This document shows positions 38,433 through 46,919 of a DNA stretch of 46,919 nucleotides, in pieces. Origin of the DNA: a virus; the IMG/VR virus record IMGVR_UViG_3300033571_011832, positions 1 through 46,919 of that record; one strand, 5' to 3'. The notes under the pieces were generated by a model. That model saw only the letters and a list, made by a program, of their open reading frames with translations, did not search any database and was not told where the DNA came from. Made by a program: the position numbers and the translations under genes. Every line of letters begins with the position of its first letter. Position 1 is the first letter of the stretch.

Positions 38433-38642
38433 TTAACCTCGGGGTGACTTGCGGAACACGAAAGCCGGATACTTACGGTATAGACCGGCCGGGGTCTTCC
38501 TGTAAACATAGGAACCACCGCCACCGCCGCCGCCGCCACCGCCACCGCCCGGCGAAGACTGTGCTGTGGTGATAGCTCCGCGAATACCGAAGTGCCGGAT
38601 GGTTCCGCCGAGAACCGTGGGTCGAATACCGTACTGTGCCAT
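38433..38642 (-). CDS. Small protein with poly-Gly tract, 69 residues
   Basis: The product MAQYGIRPTVLGGTIRHFGI carries an uninterrupted run of Gly residues at about 32-43, encoded by a near-trinucleotide repeat (38518-38551). The tail repeats the pattern YRKTP/YRKYP/FRKSP. The ATG overlaps the stop of the fibre gene (TAATG), which supports translation. It may be a flexible virion or linker protein; nothing else is recognised. Confidence 0.6.
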   Translation of the reverse strand: MAQYGIRPTVLGGTIRHFGIRGAITTAQSSPGGGGGGGGGGGGSYVYRKTPAGLYRKYPAFVFRKSPRG

Positions 38643-39973
38643 TACACCGTCGCCACCTCAAAGAACGGAGAGACGTGGACGTAGGAGGTCTGCGGGTTCA
38701 CGAACGTGCCCGGCCAGCCGCCGAGGTGGACCGTGCCGGTCTCGAACGCGGTGAACCGAAAGCGCATGAGATACGCAGACCCAGCGCCGATAGACTGACC
38801 CTGCCAACGGGCAGGGGTGCCGGGGATGACGCCAAGGCGTTCGAACTTGGACGCGGCACCAGCGGCTTGCATGAAGCCGTTCTTGAACGCATCGACGCAA
38901 GTTGCGCGCGTGATGTAAACCGGAAGCGTGGCTTCGTAGGTGACACCGGACTGCGCGATCCAAGTGTCCTTGGCCGCGCCGCCGAAGCTATGGCCGAGAC
39001 CAACCATGTCGATCATCGACTGCACACCGGCGTTCATCGACTTGACGATCATGGCCGTTGCGTTTGCGCCTGCGCTGTTTACGCCGCTGTAGCTCGCCGT
39101 CACACTGTTGGCGACGAACGTGGTGTAGCCACCGAGGCCAGCGCTAAGACGGCGCGGGCCAGCGCCGAACCAGTTCTCGATGTGCGCTGGAATGTATTTC
39201 GTGTTCGCGCCCTCAAAGCCCTCAAAACTATCACCAAAGTTGAATGGGTTGCCTCGAACAACGCCAACATTCGCTGGCGCGTTACCAGTGGTGCGCGTGA
39301 ATAGCGCGGCGACTGACGTGCAGTCGTTCCACACCTCACCGACCCACACACCGTTATCGAATAGAGCGGTGGTGATGTTGCATGATTGCGTGACGTGCAA
39401 GCGACCGACGTTCACGATGTCTTGGAAGACGCCGTTAGTTTCATTGGTCGAGGTACACAGAACAATTTCTTCAACGTCAGCCGTGCTAAGGCGGTGGTTC
39501 CACAGAAACAGTTTACCGTAGCTCTGCCCGACTTCTGGCCCAAGGGTTATGCCAGACTGAGCATTAGAAGATACGATAGCGAAGTTCGTGACGTGGAAGC
39601 CGCGATTACCAGCCTGGAACAAGGCGATAGCGCCGGTGCCGCGTGAGTTCGAGAAGTATGGATACGGCACGTTCGTGAACGGCGCAGGATCGCTGTCCCA
39701 GCCAGCGCTAATCGCTTCTATGGGGCGCGCATCGTAGAATGGATCGCCGCTGCTCGGCCAGCCGATGATATTTATTAACGACACGGAGTTCGGGTTCCAG
39801 CCACTACGACCGATAAAGTTGTTGGCGGTGGCGCACCAAGTACGGCGCACCCAAACGTCGTCGCCGGGTACTGGCCCGTTGAACGTCAGTGATCGGATAT
39901 TCCATGCCGCGTTGGCCGGAGAGGTGCCGGAGTTCGTGCCGGTGGCGGCGCTGTCCACATACCAGTTAGCCAT
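38642..39973 (-). CDS. Tail fibre or tailspike-like protein
   Basis: The 443-residue protein starts MANWYVDSAATGTNSGTSPA, a start often seen in phage spike or parallel beta-helix proteins. The middle has many short turns with Asn, Gly and Ser (VSLINIIGW, VGRLHVTQSCNITTALFDNG) as in right-handed beta helices. It follows a second fibre-like gene (275 residues) and the large hub gene. It probably binds or trims a surface polysaccharide; no catalytic residues can be named. Confidence 0.7.
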   Translation of the reverse strand: MANWYVDSAATGTNSGTSPANAAWNIRSLTFNGPVPGDDVWVRRTWCATANNFIGRSGWNPNSVSLINIIGWPSSGDPFYDARPIEAISAGWDSDPAPFTNVPYPYFSNSRGTGAIALFQAGNRGFHVTNFAIVSSNAQSGITLGPEVGQSYGKLFLWNHRLSTADVEEIVLCTSTNETNGVFQDIVNVGRLHVTQSCNITTALFDNGVWVGEVWNDCTSVAALFTRTTGNAPANVGVVRGNPFNFGDSFEGFEGANTKYIPAHIENWFGAGPRRLSAGLGGYTTFVANSVTASYSGVNSAGANATAMIVKSMNAGVQSMIDMVGLGHSFGGAAKDTWIAQSGVTYEATLPVYITRATCVDAFKNGFMQAAGAASKFERLGVIPGTPARWQGQSIGAGSAYLMRFRFTAFETGTVHLGGWPGTFVNPQTSYVHVSPFFEVATV

Positions 39974-40800
39974 TACTTGTGCCTCGTGTAGTCGAACTGA
40001 ACTGAGAACGCGCCGCAGTTGATCGCGGTGGCCGCGCTCGACAGAACTTCGATGGTGCCATAGATGCGACCGAACATATCGCTAGAGCTATAGTCGAGCG
40101 AGTATGACCACAGGGCCGCGTCGATCATCGTGATCGTGCGGACGCTGAGGTTGCCGCTGAGGATCGCGGTGTCGTAGATCGCGTTGAGCTTCGCGCTGTC
40201 TGCGAAGAACGCGACGCGGTAGTTGTCGCACGATAGCGTGGCGACGCGCAGCCGCGTGTTGAAGCCGTTCGCGCCAACCTGCATCGTGAACGAGAACACG
40301 CCGAAGTTCGTGGACGCGCAGTGAGAGATACCGGACACGGTGAGCGTGCCGAAGCGCGCCGGGGCTGCGCCGGGGTTGAAGGTGTAGGTGCCCTGGTCGA
40401 TGACGCGCCCGAGATCGAACATCGTGCCGAAGTCGAGACAGGACGTGACCCAGCCGGGCGTGCGGATCGACGGCACGATGCGGGCCTGCTGCCCCATCGC
40501 CATCTGACCAGACCACGGCGAGAACGAACTGATCGCGCCCCAGCCGAGGAAGTACGCGGTGTTGCCCGGCGATGCAGCGTTGATCGCCACCGCGTCCGGT
40601 GGGCCAAGCGCGGTGAATGGATCGTAAACCGCCGCGAAGCCGCTGGCGTTGAAGGTCACGAGTTGGCCGGAGCTAATCGCAGCGGGGCCACACGCGCGCG
40701 GGATCAGATACCCACGCTCGATGATCGTGAAGTTGGCGTTGACATCACTGTCCCAGCCAGCCGCGTTGCGGTTCGGTTTTGTGAAGCCTTGGTCAGCCAT
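39973..40800 (-). CDS. Tail fibre-like protein, 275 residues
   Basis: The N-terminal segment MADQGFTKPNRNAAGWDSDVNANF and a beta-rich remainder with Gly/Ala turns resemble small phage fibre or tip-attachment proteins. No coiled coil or membrane region is present. It begins two bases after the hub gene and ends one base before the spike gene, so the three form a single unit. Its role is inferred from position. Confidence 0.65.
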   Translation of the reverse strand: MADQGFTKPNRNAAGWDSDVNANFTIIERGYLIPRACGPAAISSGQLVTFNASGFAAVYDPFTALGPPDAVAINAASPGNTAYFLGWGAISSFSPWSGQMAMGQQARIVPSIRTPGWVTSCLDFGTMFDLGRVIDQGTYTFNPGAAPARFGTLTVSGISHCASTNFGVFSFTMQVGANGFNTRLRVATLSCDNYRVAFFADSAKLNAIYDTAILSGNLSVRTITMIDAALWSYSLDYSSSDMFGRIYGTIEVLSSAATAINCGAFSVQFDYTRHK

Positions 40801-40801
40801 A

Positions 40802-43800
40802 TCAGGTTCCGTCGAGTTGCAGGGAAATTACCTCAGAGAACGGGGATTGACCATAGGCGTTGAACGGGCGGATCGCGAACGCCACGTTACCGCGCCACGC
40901 CCCGTTGTCTGCGGCGTTGGTAGGTTCTGGATACAGGAAGCCCGGCGAGGTCACGGTAGTCGTGCGGACGACCGTGTTGCCGCTGCCGATGACGGTGACG
41001 TACCACGACACGGCGTCGAGGTCAGCTTGGAAGTTGCCGTATGGAGCAACGCCGAAGCCTTGCGCTCCGTAGCCGGTCGTCTTGCTGATCTCCGGCCATT
41101 GCAGAACGATGTTGCGCTCAGCGCCCGCGCCGACGAAGCGGCGATAGTACGGGTTGATGTAGTCCAAGCTCGTCCCTGCCAGTACGCCATAGATGTTCGC
41201 GAGCGAGGTGGGCAGGGTGGTGCCGCTGCCGACGAGCACGCGGATGTCGCCAGCGCCCAGCGCGCGCGGAGTGAAGTGGTCGCCAGCGATCTGATAGCGC
41301 TTGTACGGCACCGACGTGGGGTCGTACTCGACGCCATCGAAGCCAACCGGCACGACCTTGTAGAAGAACTCGGTGCCGATCTCGTTCGACGTGTACGGGA
41401 TTTCCCACATGCCGCCGCCCTCAGCGGGGTTGTGCAGCCACCATACATCGCCCGCGCTGTGCGCCGCGATCTGCGTGCCGCCGTAGCCGCGATACACGCG
41501 GTCAAGCTCATAGACGTTCGAGCCGACGAGCGTCGCGCCTTCGTAGGCCAGCATTTCGCTACCGATGCGGAACGTCGAGAGACCCAGCGCGCGGTCGAAC
41601 GAGGAGAAGTCTTCAAGATCACCCTCGAACCAAGTGTCGATGCTCGACACGTTTGATCCGCTCTTGGCGTTGATGACCACGCGCACGTCCGTCATCACGT
41701 CTTCCGTTGGCGGGAAGTACGAGAGGACGCGGCCACCATCGGGATACGGAAGCGATTGCCCGTACAGGCGGAAGTCCGTGGTGGAAGGCGAGGTGTAGAG
41801 ACCGGCCTGCGCAGTCGGGCCGCCCGGCGCGTAGCCGACGTAATACGCGGGTCCGTTCTTCTGGAACTCGAACGGCAATTCGTAGGCCGCGAAGTCGAGC
41901 GCGCGCTCAGTCGTCGTCGGCAAGCCGCGCACACCGGGGCGCGGCGCTTCGCTCAGCGGCTTCGACTTGCCGAGGTAATCTAGTTCTTCGATGAACGTGA
42001 CCTTGAACACGCCGCGCCGAATTTCTTCGCGCTTGACCATGCGCGCCGGGACGGTGGTGTTCGAGAAGCTATCGACGAGCGTAATCAGATCGCCCGGCTC
42101 ATACTTGCTGCCCTTCCAGCCGAGCAGCACGTCGCTGTAGATGTTGCGGGCATACATATTACCCCACAGCATCCGCTCGCACAGACGATACGCGGTGCCG
42201 CGCCCCATGATGAAGCCGGTGACGAGTTGCTTGTGCCGCACGCCGTTGAGGTCTTGATCGACTTCATCGCCAAGCGTGATCTCGTTCTGGCGATACGCGA
42301 GCAGGCGGTCGTAGAACTTGACGGTGATTTTGTTCGACGTGTCCTGCAAAGCCTGACGCCGCCCGGTGAACGGCGGCTTCGGATCGTCGGGGTTCTCTTG
42401 ATAATAGAAGTCGTTGTCGATTACGCCGACCGGAGAGAACGTCTCAGTCGGTTTACCGAAGCGCAGCTTGTATCCGTCCCACGCGACCCAGCCACCATAG
42501 ACGTTGACCAGCGCCTCGAAGATCGAGATACGCTCCGCGCTCGCGGGATACACAACGCTGATCTTGATGCCGTTGAGATTGCAATACTCTACGGCGGCGT
42601 CATACGTCGCAGTGTCTATCAGCGTCTCAGACTTACCGAAGCCGATCACAGGGTTGCAGAAGATTTCCTTGATGATCTCTGGTGGCGTGAGATCAACGAT
42701 ACCGGCGCGCACGCGACCTACGCGGACGACAACATCGAACGCGCGAGAGGCGCTGCTTTTCTGCACGGCGCGAAACAACTCGCCGGAGAGCGGAGCAAAC
42801 AGCACACTCGCGTCAGTATAGACGAGACCGGCGTATCGGTTAAGCGCGGTCTGATCGAACGCCTGAACCGTGTCTTCCATTTCGTATCCGACCTGCGCGC
42901 CGATCTGCGTGAAGCTCGCGGTGTCACGGTCAAACTCGAAGGTGCGATAGCTTGCGTAAGAACCAGTCGCGCTGTTGGAAGACCCGGTGGACACGTCACG
43001 CATAAAGCAGACGACCCACTTGCTATCTTTCTCAGCGATGTTGGCAGGGCCAGCGTACATCAGATCGGAGTAGCCCTGCCCCTGATTAGTGGCGATAGCG
43101 GTGCCATCGTTGTTTTCGCTGTCGTCGTCGAACGGCGGGCCGTTCTGGTTGAACGCGGAGTTGCATAGCGTGGGGCCGGAGACGTAAGCACCCGTAGAAG
43201 AAAACGAGATAAAGAACATCGCGCCGTTCGGGTTCGCGGCGGCCAATGGCTCCAACAGATCGTCGCCCGGCGTGGTGTCGTTCAAATACGCAGCACGCAC
43301 CTTCGTCAACAGGAAGTAGAAGCGAACCGAGCCATCTTGCATCGGAACCAAGAAACCAGCGGTGTCGTTGTTGGCGTTGCGCGCTTGATAGGTCGTTCCT
43401 TCCAACAGGAAGAAGTCGAGAAGGTTCGCCTCCATGTTGATGCGCGTGATCTGATCCTCAACAGCGTAGCCGTTGGTGCGCGGGTACGGCGACACAAACA
43501 TCGCCGTGTCACCGAGGTTGGCGATTGAACCGAACGCATAGATCGTGTCTTGATCGTCGTTCAAGCACATCGAGTGGATGCCGCCGATCCATTGGATCGG
43601 AAGGTTGAAGCGATCATACGAGTAGCCAGCGGCAGACACCGTTGCGTCTTCACCGATCTCGAACACCGAGAACATAATGAACTGCTCGTTCGACGGGCCG
43701 AGTGGTTCGAGACCGGCGTGGACCATGACGAGATCGTTCGTGCCCGGCAGCATCCAGCAGCCGATGTATTCGAGATCGTTCATGCGCTCAGTGTGCGTGT

Positions 43801-44800
43801 TGCCGCGCGCGGCTTGCAGCGCGACAGCTTGCGTCTTCGTGAACGCGACCTCGCCAGAGTTGCGGGTGCTCTTGATGTAGAACAGCGTGTCGGTGTCCAC
43901 CGTAGTGAACACAACCTGATTACCACCAACAGTTACACCGCATGGCGTGCGTGAGCGCGCATTGCTGGGCGTGGAGTTCGTGGCGTTCCACTCTTGCGAG
44001 ATCGCGGAGCCATCGTATGCGGTGTTGATGTCCGGTTCTTGATCTGGTGCGACCTCGAAGTTGAACTGCGGGATGCGCGGCTGTTCGCCAAGCTGCAATT
44101 GCTTGAAGCCGATCCACACCGAATGCGGCCAGCGAACATTAGGGGCGGAGACTTGGTTTTGGAAATACGTCCAGCCGTTCTCTGCGTCGCTCGTTGCGTG
44201 AGCGCCGTAGAAATATGCCTCAGCCCATTCGAGAGACTTAGCGGCCTGCGTGGATTGCAATTGGCGGAAGCGCCGCGCGCCGATGGCGAACCTCCAAAAG
44301 CCACTTCCGACAATACCCAGCAAGTTCTCTTGCTGATCGACCTTCACACCGGGGCGGAACGTCGAGCCGTCTGCGAACGTGATGTTGTCGAGAGCGTCGT
44401 CTTGGATGCGCTCGCTGCCTTCCCAAATACCGATCACTCGATACGGGACGGTGGCGTGGCCCATGTGGAACATGAAGTCCCACGAGTACGAATAGTATTC
44501 CTGCTTCGACTTCTTCTTGCCGCTGCCGACCTTGCGCGTGTTCTTCGTACTCTTGAAGTTAGCTTGCCACACAAGGTAGCCGCTGCATCGAACGGTGCCG
44601 AAGATAACGGGGAGGTTCTGGCCGCGAATGTCCGAACCGACAGAAGGCGCGGTGGACGGGTTACCCGCGCTCATGGTCGGTGCGGGTTGCGCAGCGCTGT
44701 AGATCATCGAGCCGACCATCCAGCCGACTTGCGCCCACATAGCCGTACCGCCAGCCAACCAGCCGACAGCCGCACCGACAAATGGAATTGCTACGGACAT
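40802..44800 (-). CDS. Tail tip hub / host-specificity protein (gpJ/GTA-like)
   Basis: This 1,332-residue protein starts with a hydrophobic segment (PFVGAAVGWLAGGTAMW...GSMIYSA) followed by GSDIRGQNLPVIFGTVRCSGYLVW, typical of the tail-tip proteins of GTA-type phages. The C-terminal half has repeated beta domains (RQALQDTSNKITVKFYDRLLAYRQNEI; RGTAYRLCERMLWGNMYARN; ITLVDSFSNTTVPARMV) like the hub of gpJ. It follows the DUF2460, DUF2163 and NlpC/P60 genes in the canonical order. It should form the central tip and bind the receptor. Confidence 0.85.
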   Translation of the reverse strand: MSVAIPFVGAAVGWLAGGTAMWAQVGWMVGSMIYSAAQPAPTMSAGNPSTAPSVGSDIRGQNLPVIFGTVRCSGYLVWQANFKSTKNTRKVGSGKKKSKQEYYSYSWDFMFHMGHATVPYRVIGIWEGSERIQDDALDNITFADGSTFRPGVKVDQQENLLGIVGSGFWRFAIGARRFRQLQSTQAAKSLEWAEAYFYGAHATSDAENGWTYFQNQVSAPNVRWPHSVWIGFKQLQLGEQPRIPQFNFEVAPDQEPDINTAYDGSAISQEWNATNSTPSNARSRTPCGVTVGGNQVVFTTVDTDTLFYIKSTRNSGEVAFTKTQAVALQAARGNTHTERMNDLEYIGCWMLPGTNDLVMVHAGLEPLGPSNEQFIMFSVFEIGEDATVSAAGYSYDRFNLPIQWIGGIHSMCLNDDQDTIYAFGSIANLGDTAMFVSPYPRTNGYAVEDQITRINMEANLLDFFLLEGTTYQARNANNDTAGFLVPMQDGSVRFYFLLTKVRAAYLNDTTPGDDLLEPLAAANPNGAMFFISFSSTGAYVSGPTLCNSAFNQNGPPFDDDSENNDGTAIATNQGQGYSDLMYAGPANIAEKDSKWVVCFMRDVSTGSSNSATGSYASYRTFEFDRDTASFTQIGAQVGYEMEDTVQAFDQTALNRYAGLVYTDASVLFAPLSGELFRAVQKSSASRAFDVVVRVGRVRAGIVDLTPPEIIKEIFCNPVIGFGKSETLIDTATYDAAVEYCNLNGIKISVVYPASAERISIFEALVNVYGGWVAWDGYKLRFGKPTETFSPVGVIDNDFYYQENPDDPKPPFTGRRQALQDTSNKITVKFYDRLLAYRQNEITLGDEVDQDLNGVRHKQLVTGFIMGRGTAYRLCERMLWGNMYARNIYSDVLLGWKGSKYEPGDLITLVDSFSNTTVPARMVKREEIRRGVFKVTFIEELDYLGKSKPLSEAPRPGVRGLPTTTERALDFAAYELPFEFQKNGPAYYVGYAPGGPTAQAGLYTSPSTTDFRLYGQSLPYPDGGRVLSYFPPTEDVMTDVRVVINAKSGSNVSSIDTWFEGDLEDFSSFDRALGLSTFRIGSEMLAYEGATLVGSNVYELDRVYRGYGGTQIAAHSAGDVWWLHNPAEGGGMWEIPYTSNEIGTEFFYKVVPVGFDGVEYDPTSVPYKRYQIAGDHFTPRALGAGDIRVLVGSGTTLPTSLANIYGVLAGTSLDYINPYYRRFVGAGAERNIVLQWPEISKTTGYGAQGFGVAPYGNFQADLDAVSWYVTVIGSGNTVVRTTTVTSPGFLYPEPTNAADNGAWRGNVAFAIRPFNAYGQSPFSEVISLQLDGT

Positions 44801-45240
44801 TGCGCCCTCAAGAACTCGTCGCGGATGCGCCAGAACTTGTGATCGCGCATGATGCCACGATCACGGAAGAAGGTAATCGGAGAGCGCGTTACGCCCGCGA
44901 AGCCCTTTCTACCGTAGCAGTGCCAGACGTGTCCAGTCTCGTCGATCACGCCGCCGTGCGTAAAGTTGCGACCATACTTCACGAGGATGCAGTCGCCCGG
45001 CTCTGGCGTGTCGATCCATTCGACTACCGGCGTGAGCCAATCGAGCCAGTACGTTCCGTCTTCCTCAGTGATCCAGTTCTCGCGGTATCCCTCCGGCATC
45101 GGCGGGATGTCGTAGAATTGCAGCATCACCTCATGGAGATAGGTTCCGCAGTCAGCGCCCAAGCCTTTGATGCGGCAGCGCCAACGATACGGTGTACCTT
45201 CCCAGGAGCGAGCTTCGTCGAGGATTTTACTCCCCAACAT
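44791..45240 (-). CDS. NlpC/P60-type tail peptidase
   Basis: ATG at 45240 has GAGGAG upstream; the longer frame from 45363 runs through the neighbouring gene. The 149-residue product contains GLGADCGTYLHEVML (catalytic Cys31) and, later, NFTHGGVIDETGHVWH with the likely catalytic His. This is the GTA gp14/phage gp15-type hydrolase that opens peptidoglycan during entry. It is between the DUF2163 gene and the hub gene, as expected. Confidence 0.88.
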   Translation of the reverse strand: MLGSKILDEARSWEGTPYRWRCRIKGLGADCGTYLHEVMLQFYDIPPMPEGYRENWITEEDGTYWLDWLTPVVEWIDTPEPGDCILVKYGRNFTHGGVIDETGHVWHCYGRKGFAGVTRSPITFFRDRGIMRDHKFWRIRDEFLRAQCP

Positions 45241-46093
45241 TGATCTCCTCGGGGATGGGGATAGTCCAGAACCCACTCCAATTCCTCGCATTATTATACT
45301 TGCTGGTGCAGTCCTCAACTCGGCGCTTACGACAACCGGGAAAGATCGAGAAGCTATCGCCACTCACCGGCTGGAATGGCAGGGCGTGGGATAGCTTGAT
45401 GATGTTGCCATCGTGGTCACGGATCGCGCGCACCTGTCCACTGTTTGCGCCTTGTAGGAATGTTACGCGCCCAAACGTGAAGTAGTCTTCGGCGTATGAG
45501 GCGAGCGATTGTGTGAGGAAGGCGACGCGCGAGCACGAAGCGACTTCGATGTTCGCTGGCGACACGGTGACGGTCACGCTCTGCGTGTTGAAGCCGCAGC
45601 CAGCGCTACCGAAGCGCCAGATGCATCCGTCGCTGTAGGTGTGATACGGCCAGTTCGTGTCGAAGCTATCCCACACGTTGCGGCCCTGCGCCATCGCAGC
45701 TTGGCGGTTCCACGAAATGTCACCGACGCGCCCGCGATACACAGGGAAGCGACCGAGGTCTGGTGTGTCAGCGAACACGCGGACGATCTCGATCTCCGCT
45801 GCGTCGATCTGGTTTGCGTCGAGCAAGCGCAGCAGCGCGTTGCTTCCGCTCGACGAGAGCACGAAGTTCATCGTCGCCACGGTGAGGTCCGTCGCGCTTT
45901 GGATCGTACCAGTAGCTTCGCCGGGCAGCGGGCGATACTCGCGCAGCGTTCCGCTGAGCGTGGCGTAAATCTCTTGGTTGCAGGTCGTGTAGTATTCGTT
46001 GAAGCCGCGACCTTCGAGCGAGATCAGTTCGACAAAGGTGCCGACATCCTCTCGATCCAAGCGCTCCATGAACGCACTGTTTATGAAGATCAT
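45227..46093 (-). CDS. DUF2163/BR0599-family tail protein
   Basis: ATG at 46093 (MIFINSAFMERLDREDVGTF) has GAGG upstream; the longer frame to 46198 is a shadow. The 288-residue protein ends in FPGCRKRRVEDCTSKYNNARNWSGFWTIP, the Cys-rich C-terminal signature of this family. It sits between DUF2460 and NlpC/P60 genes. The family builds part of the tail tip. Four Cys residues near the C-terminus and GCIWRFGSAGCGF could bind a metal. Confidence 0.88.
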   Translation of the reverse strand: MIFINSAFMERLDREDVGTFVELISLEGRGFNEYYTTCNQEIYATLSGTLREYRPLPGEATGTIQSATDLTVATMNFVLSSSGSNALLRLLDANQIDAAEIEIVRVFADTPDLGRFPVYRGRVGDISWNRQAAMAQGRNVWDSFDTNWPYHTYSDGCIWRFGSAGCGFNTQSVTVTVSPANIEVASCSRVAFLTQSLASYAEDYFTFGRVTFLQGANSGQVRAIRDHDGNIIKLSHALPFQPVSGDSFSIFPGCRKRRVEDCTSKYNNARNWSGFWTIPIPEEINVGE

Positions 46094-46671
46094 GGAAGCA
46101 CCTCGAAGAACTCTACCACGAAGTTGTAGTTGCCCCACAACTGCGACGTTGGCTTGAACGCGCGGTCGAAGTGAACCTTCTTGCCGTAGGTGCCCCACCA
46201 GCGATACGTGTCGCCGCTGTTGAGCGCGGTGGTGAACACGGCGAACGTGCCGTTGTCCTGCGAGAACGCATAGTGGATGCCGTTCGTCAGCGCGCCGCTC
46301 AGCGTGGAGAACAACGTGAAGCTACCGCTCAGCGGGATCACGCGCCACGAGTTCGTATCGTAGAACCGCCCTGCCCGCGATGTGACGAAGAAGCCGGTGT
46401 TGATGCTTCCGACGAAGTGATGCTCAGTCTTCGGGTCCGTGAACAGGAAGGGCAGGGTGCTGCCCTTGCGGTCGTTCCAGAAGTCCTCGATCAGCTTACG
46501 GCGACCGTCCTGCGCGTTCTGATATGTGATGCGATAGTCGTACAGCGGACGCCAGAACGTCGTGCTGAATTGCGCAGCGCCAGTTTCATAGCGTTGCTTC
46601 TCGGTGTTCCATCGCGGCTCGCGGTCGTAGTTCGCGGGCGGGGGAGAGTGAGGCCAGACAGGATACGCCAT
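46090..46671 (-). CDS. DUF2460-family tail protein
   Basis: The 193-residue protein starts MAYPVWPHSPPPANYDREPRW and contains YETGAAQFSTTFWRPLYDYRITYQNA and FWNDRKGSTLPFLFTDPKTEHHF, features of the DUF2460 distal-tail family of GTA-like phages. AGGTAAC precedes the ATG, and the stop overlaps the next start. It is the first full gene downstream of the tape measure, probably forming the ring to which the tip attaches. Confidence 0.85.
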   Translation of the reverse strand: MAYPVWPHSPPPANYDREPRWNTEKQRYETGAAQFSTTFWRPLYDYRITYQNAQDGRRKLIEDFWNDRKGSTLPFLFTDPKTEHHFVGSINTGFFVTSRAGRFYDTNSWRVIPLSGSFTLFSTLSGALTNGIHYAFSQDNGTFAVFTTALNSGDTYRWWGTYGKKVHFDRAFKPTSQLWGNYNFVVEFFEVLP

Positions 46672-46673
46672 TG

Positions 46674-46919
46674 TTACCTACGATAATTGCCGAGCATCAT
46701 TTGCGATTGAAGCTGACCGACGATCTGCTCCGCGTTTTGTTTGATGAACATCGCGCCCGTCTGCGTGTCGATAGCTTGGATCACGATGGTCGCGTTCATA
46801 CCGCCGCCACCCGTCGCGTTCACGCCGAGCTTGCCGCCGATACGTTCGAGAGGAAGGATACCTTCCTTCCCTTTCTCACCGGCCATACCGAACAGCGTCG
46901 GGCCGCCAGTGACGCCGCC
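46674..46919 (-). CDS. Tape-measure protein, C-terminal end
   Basis: Only the last 81 codons are in the window. The sequence GGVTGGPTLFGMAGEKGKEGILPLERIGGKLGV is the characteristic C-terminal segment of phage tail tape-measure proteins, ending in VNATGGGGMNATIVIQAID and a short helix. The frame stays open to the right edge, so the ATG at 46886 should not be taken as a start. The rest of the gene lies beyond the window. Confidence 0.85.
   Translation of the reverse strand, partial: GGVTGGPTLFGMAGEKGKEGILPLERIGGKLGVNATGGGGMNATIVIQAIDTQTGAMFIKQNAEQIVGQLQSQMMLGNYRR

Noticed and set aside
1-46919. Lysogeny genes and tRNAs
   Set aside because: No integrase, excisionase, CI/Cro-like repressor, attachment core next to an integrase, or tRNA cloverleaf was recognised. 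Absence is judged by eye and only for this window.

Overview
The window is most of the genome of a tailed double-stranded DNA phage with a siphovirus-type gene set. Every gene I can support lies on the minus strand, so transcription runs from high to low coordinates. The tail-tip genes have the order of an alphaproteobacterial gene transfer agent (DUF2460, DUF2163, NlpC/P60, long gpJ-like hub). With the GC-rich codon usage this suggests an alphaproteobacterial host; the species cannot be named from sequence alone. No integrase, excisionase, CI-like repressor or tRNA was recognised, so a lytic life style is the simplest reading. Both ends are open inside genes: the C-terminus of a tape-measure protein at the right and a glycosyltransferase at the left. 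Head-tail connectors, tail tube and the rest of the tape measure are absent and would fit in the unseen part joining the two ends.

Right to left (the direction of transcription): 46.9-38.4 kb holds tail tip, fibres and a Gly-rich protein. 38.4-37.2 kb holds small membrane proteins and a lipoprotein that look like lysis-type genes (holin-like, spanin-like). A pair of GATAGG-N6-CCTATC palindromes at 37.16-37.21 kb precedes the replication block. 37.1-22.5 kb encodes a nearly self-sufficient replication set: SNF2 helicase, a possible ssDNA-binding protein, archaeo-eukaryotic-type primase, UvrD-like helicase, dNTP pyrophosphohydrolases, DnaQ-type exonuclease, a 983-residue DnaE-type polymerase and nuclease-like proteins.

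A 0.9-kb gene-free stretch at 21.64-22.55 kb carries several families of short iterated repeats and palindromes and is my best candidate for a replication origin or master control region. To its left, 21.6-14.9 kb is a compositionally distinct island, dense in the tetranucleotide CTAG that is rare elsewhere in the window. It encodes a phage T4-like rIIA/rIIB pair, a DUF7227 protein and a run of tiny overlapping genes. A second gene-free stretch (14.74-15.42 kb) carries a large inverted repeat and a palindromic element that recurs just upstream of the putative small terminase gene at 9.9 kb.

14.2-10 kb is accessory: a local tandem duplication, an HNH endonuclease, an HD phosphohydrolase and small unknowns. 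9.85-1.2 kb is the packaging and head module: putative TerS, TerL, Mu-type (DUF935) portal, three structural unknowns including a repeat protein, Mu I-like protease/scaffold with an internal start, decoration protein and major capsid protein. A strong terminator follows the capsid gene, and a glycosyltransferase lies beyond it.
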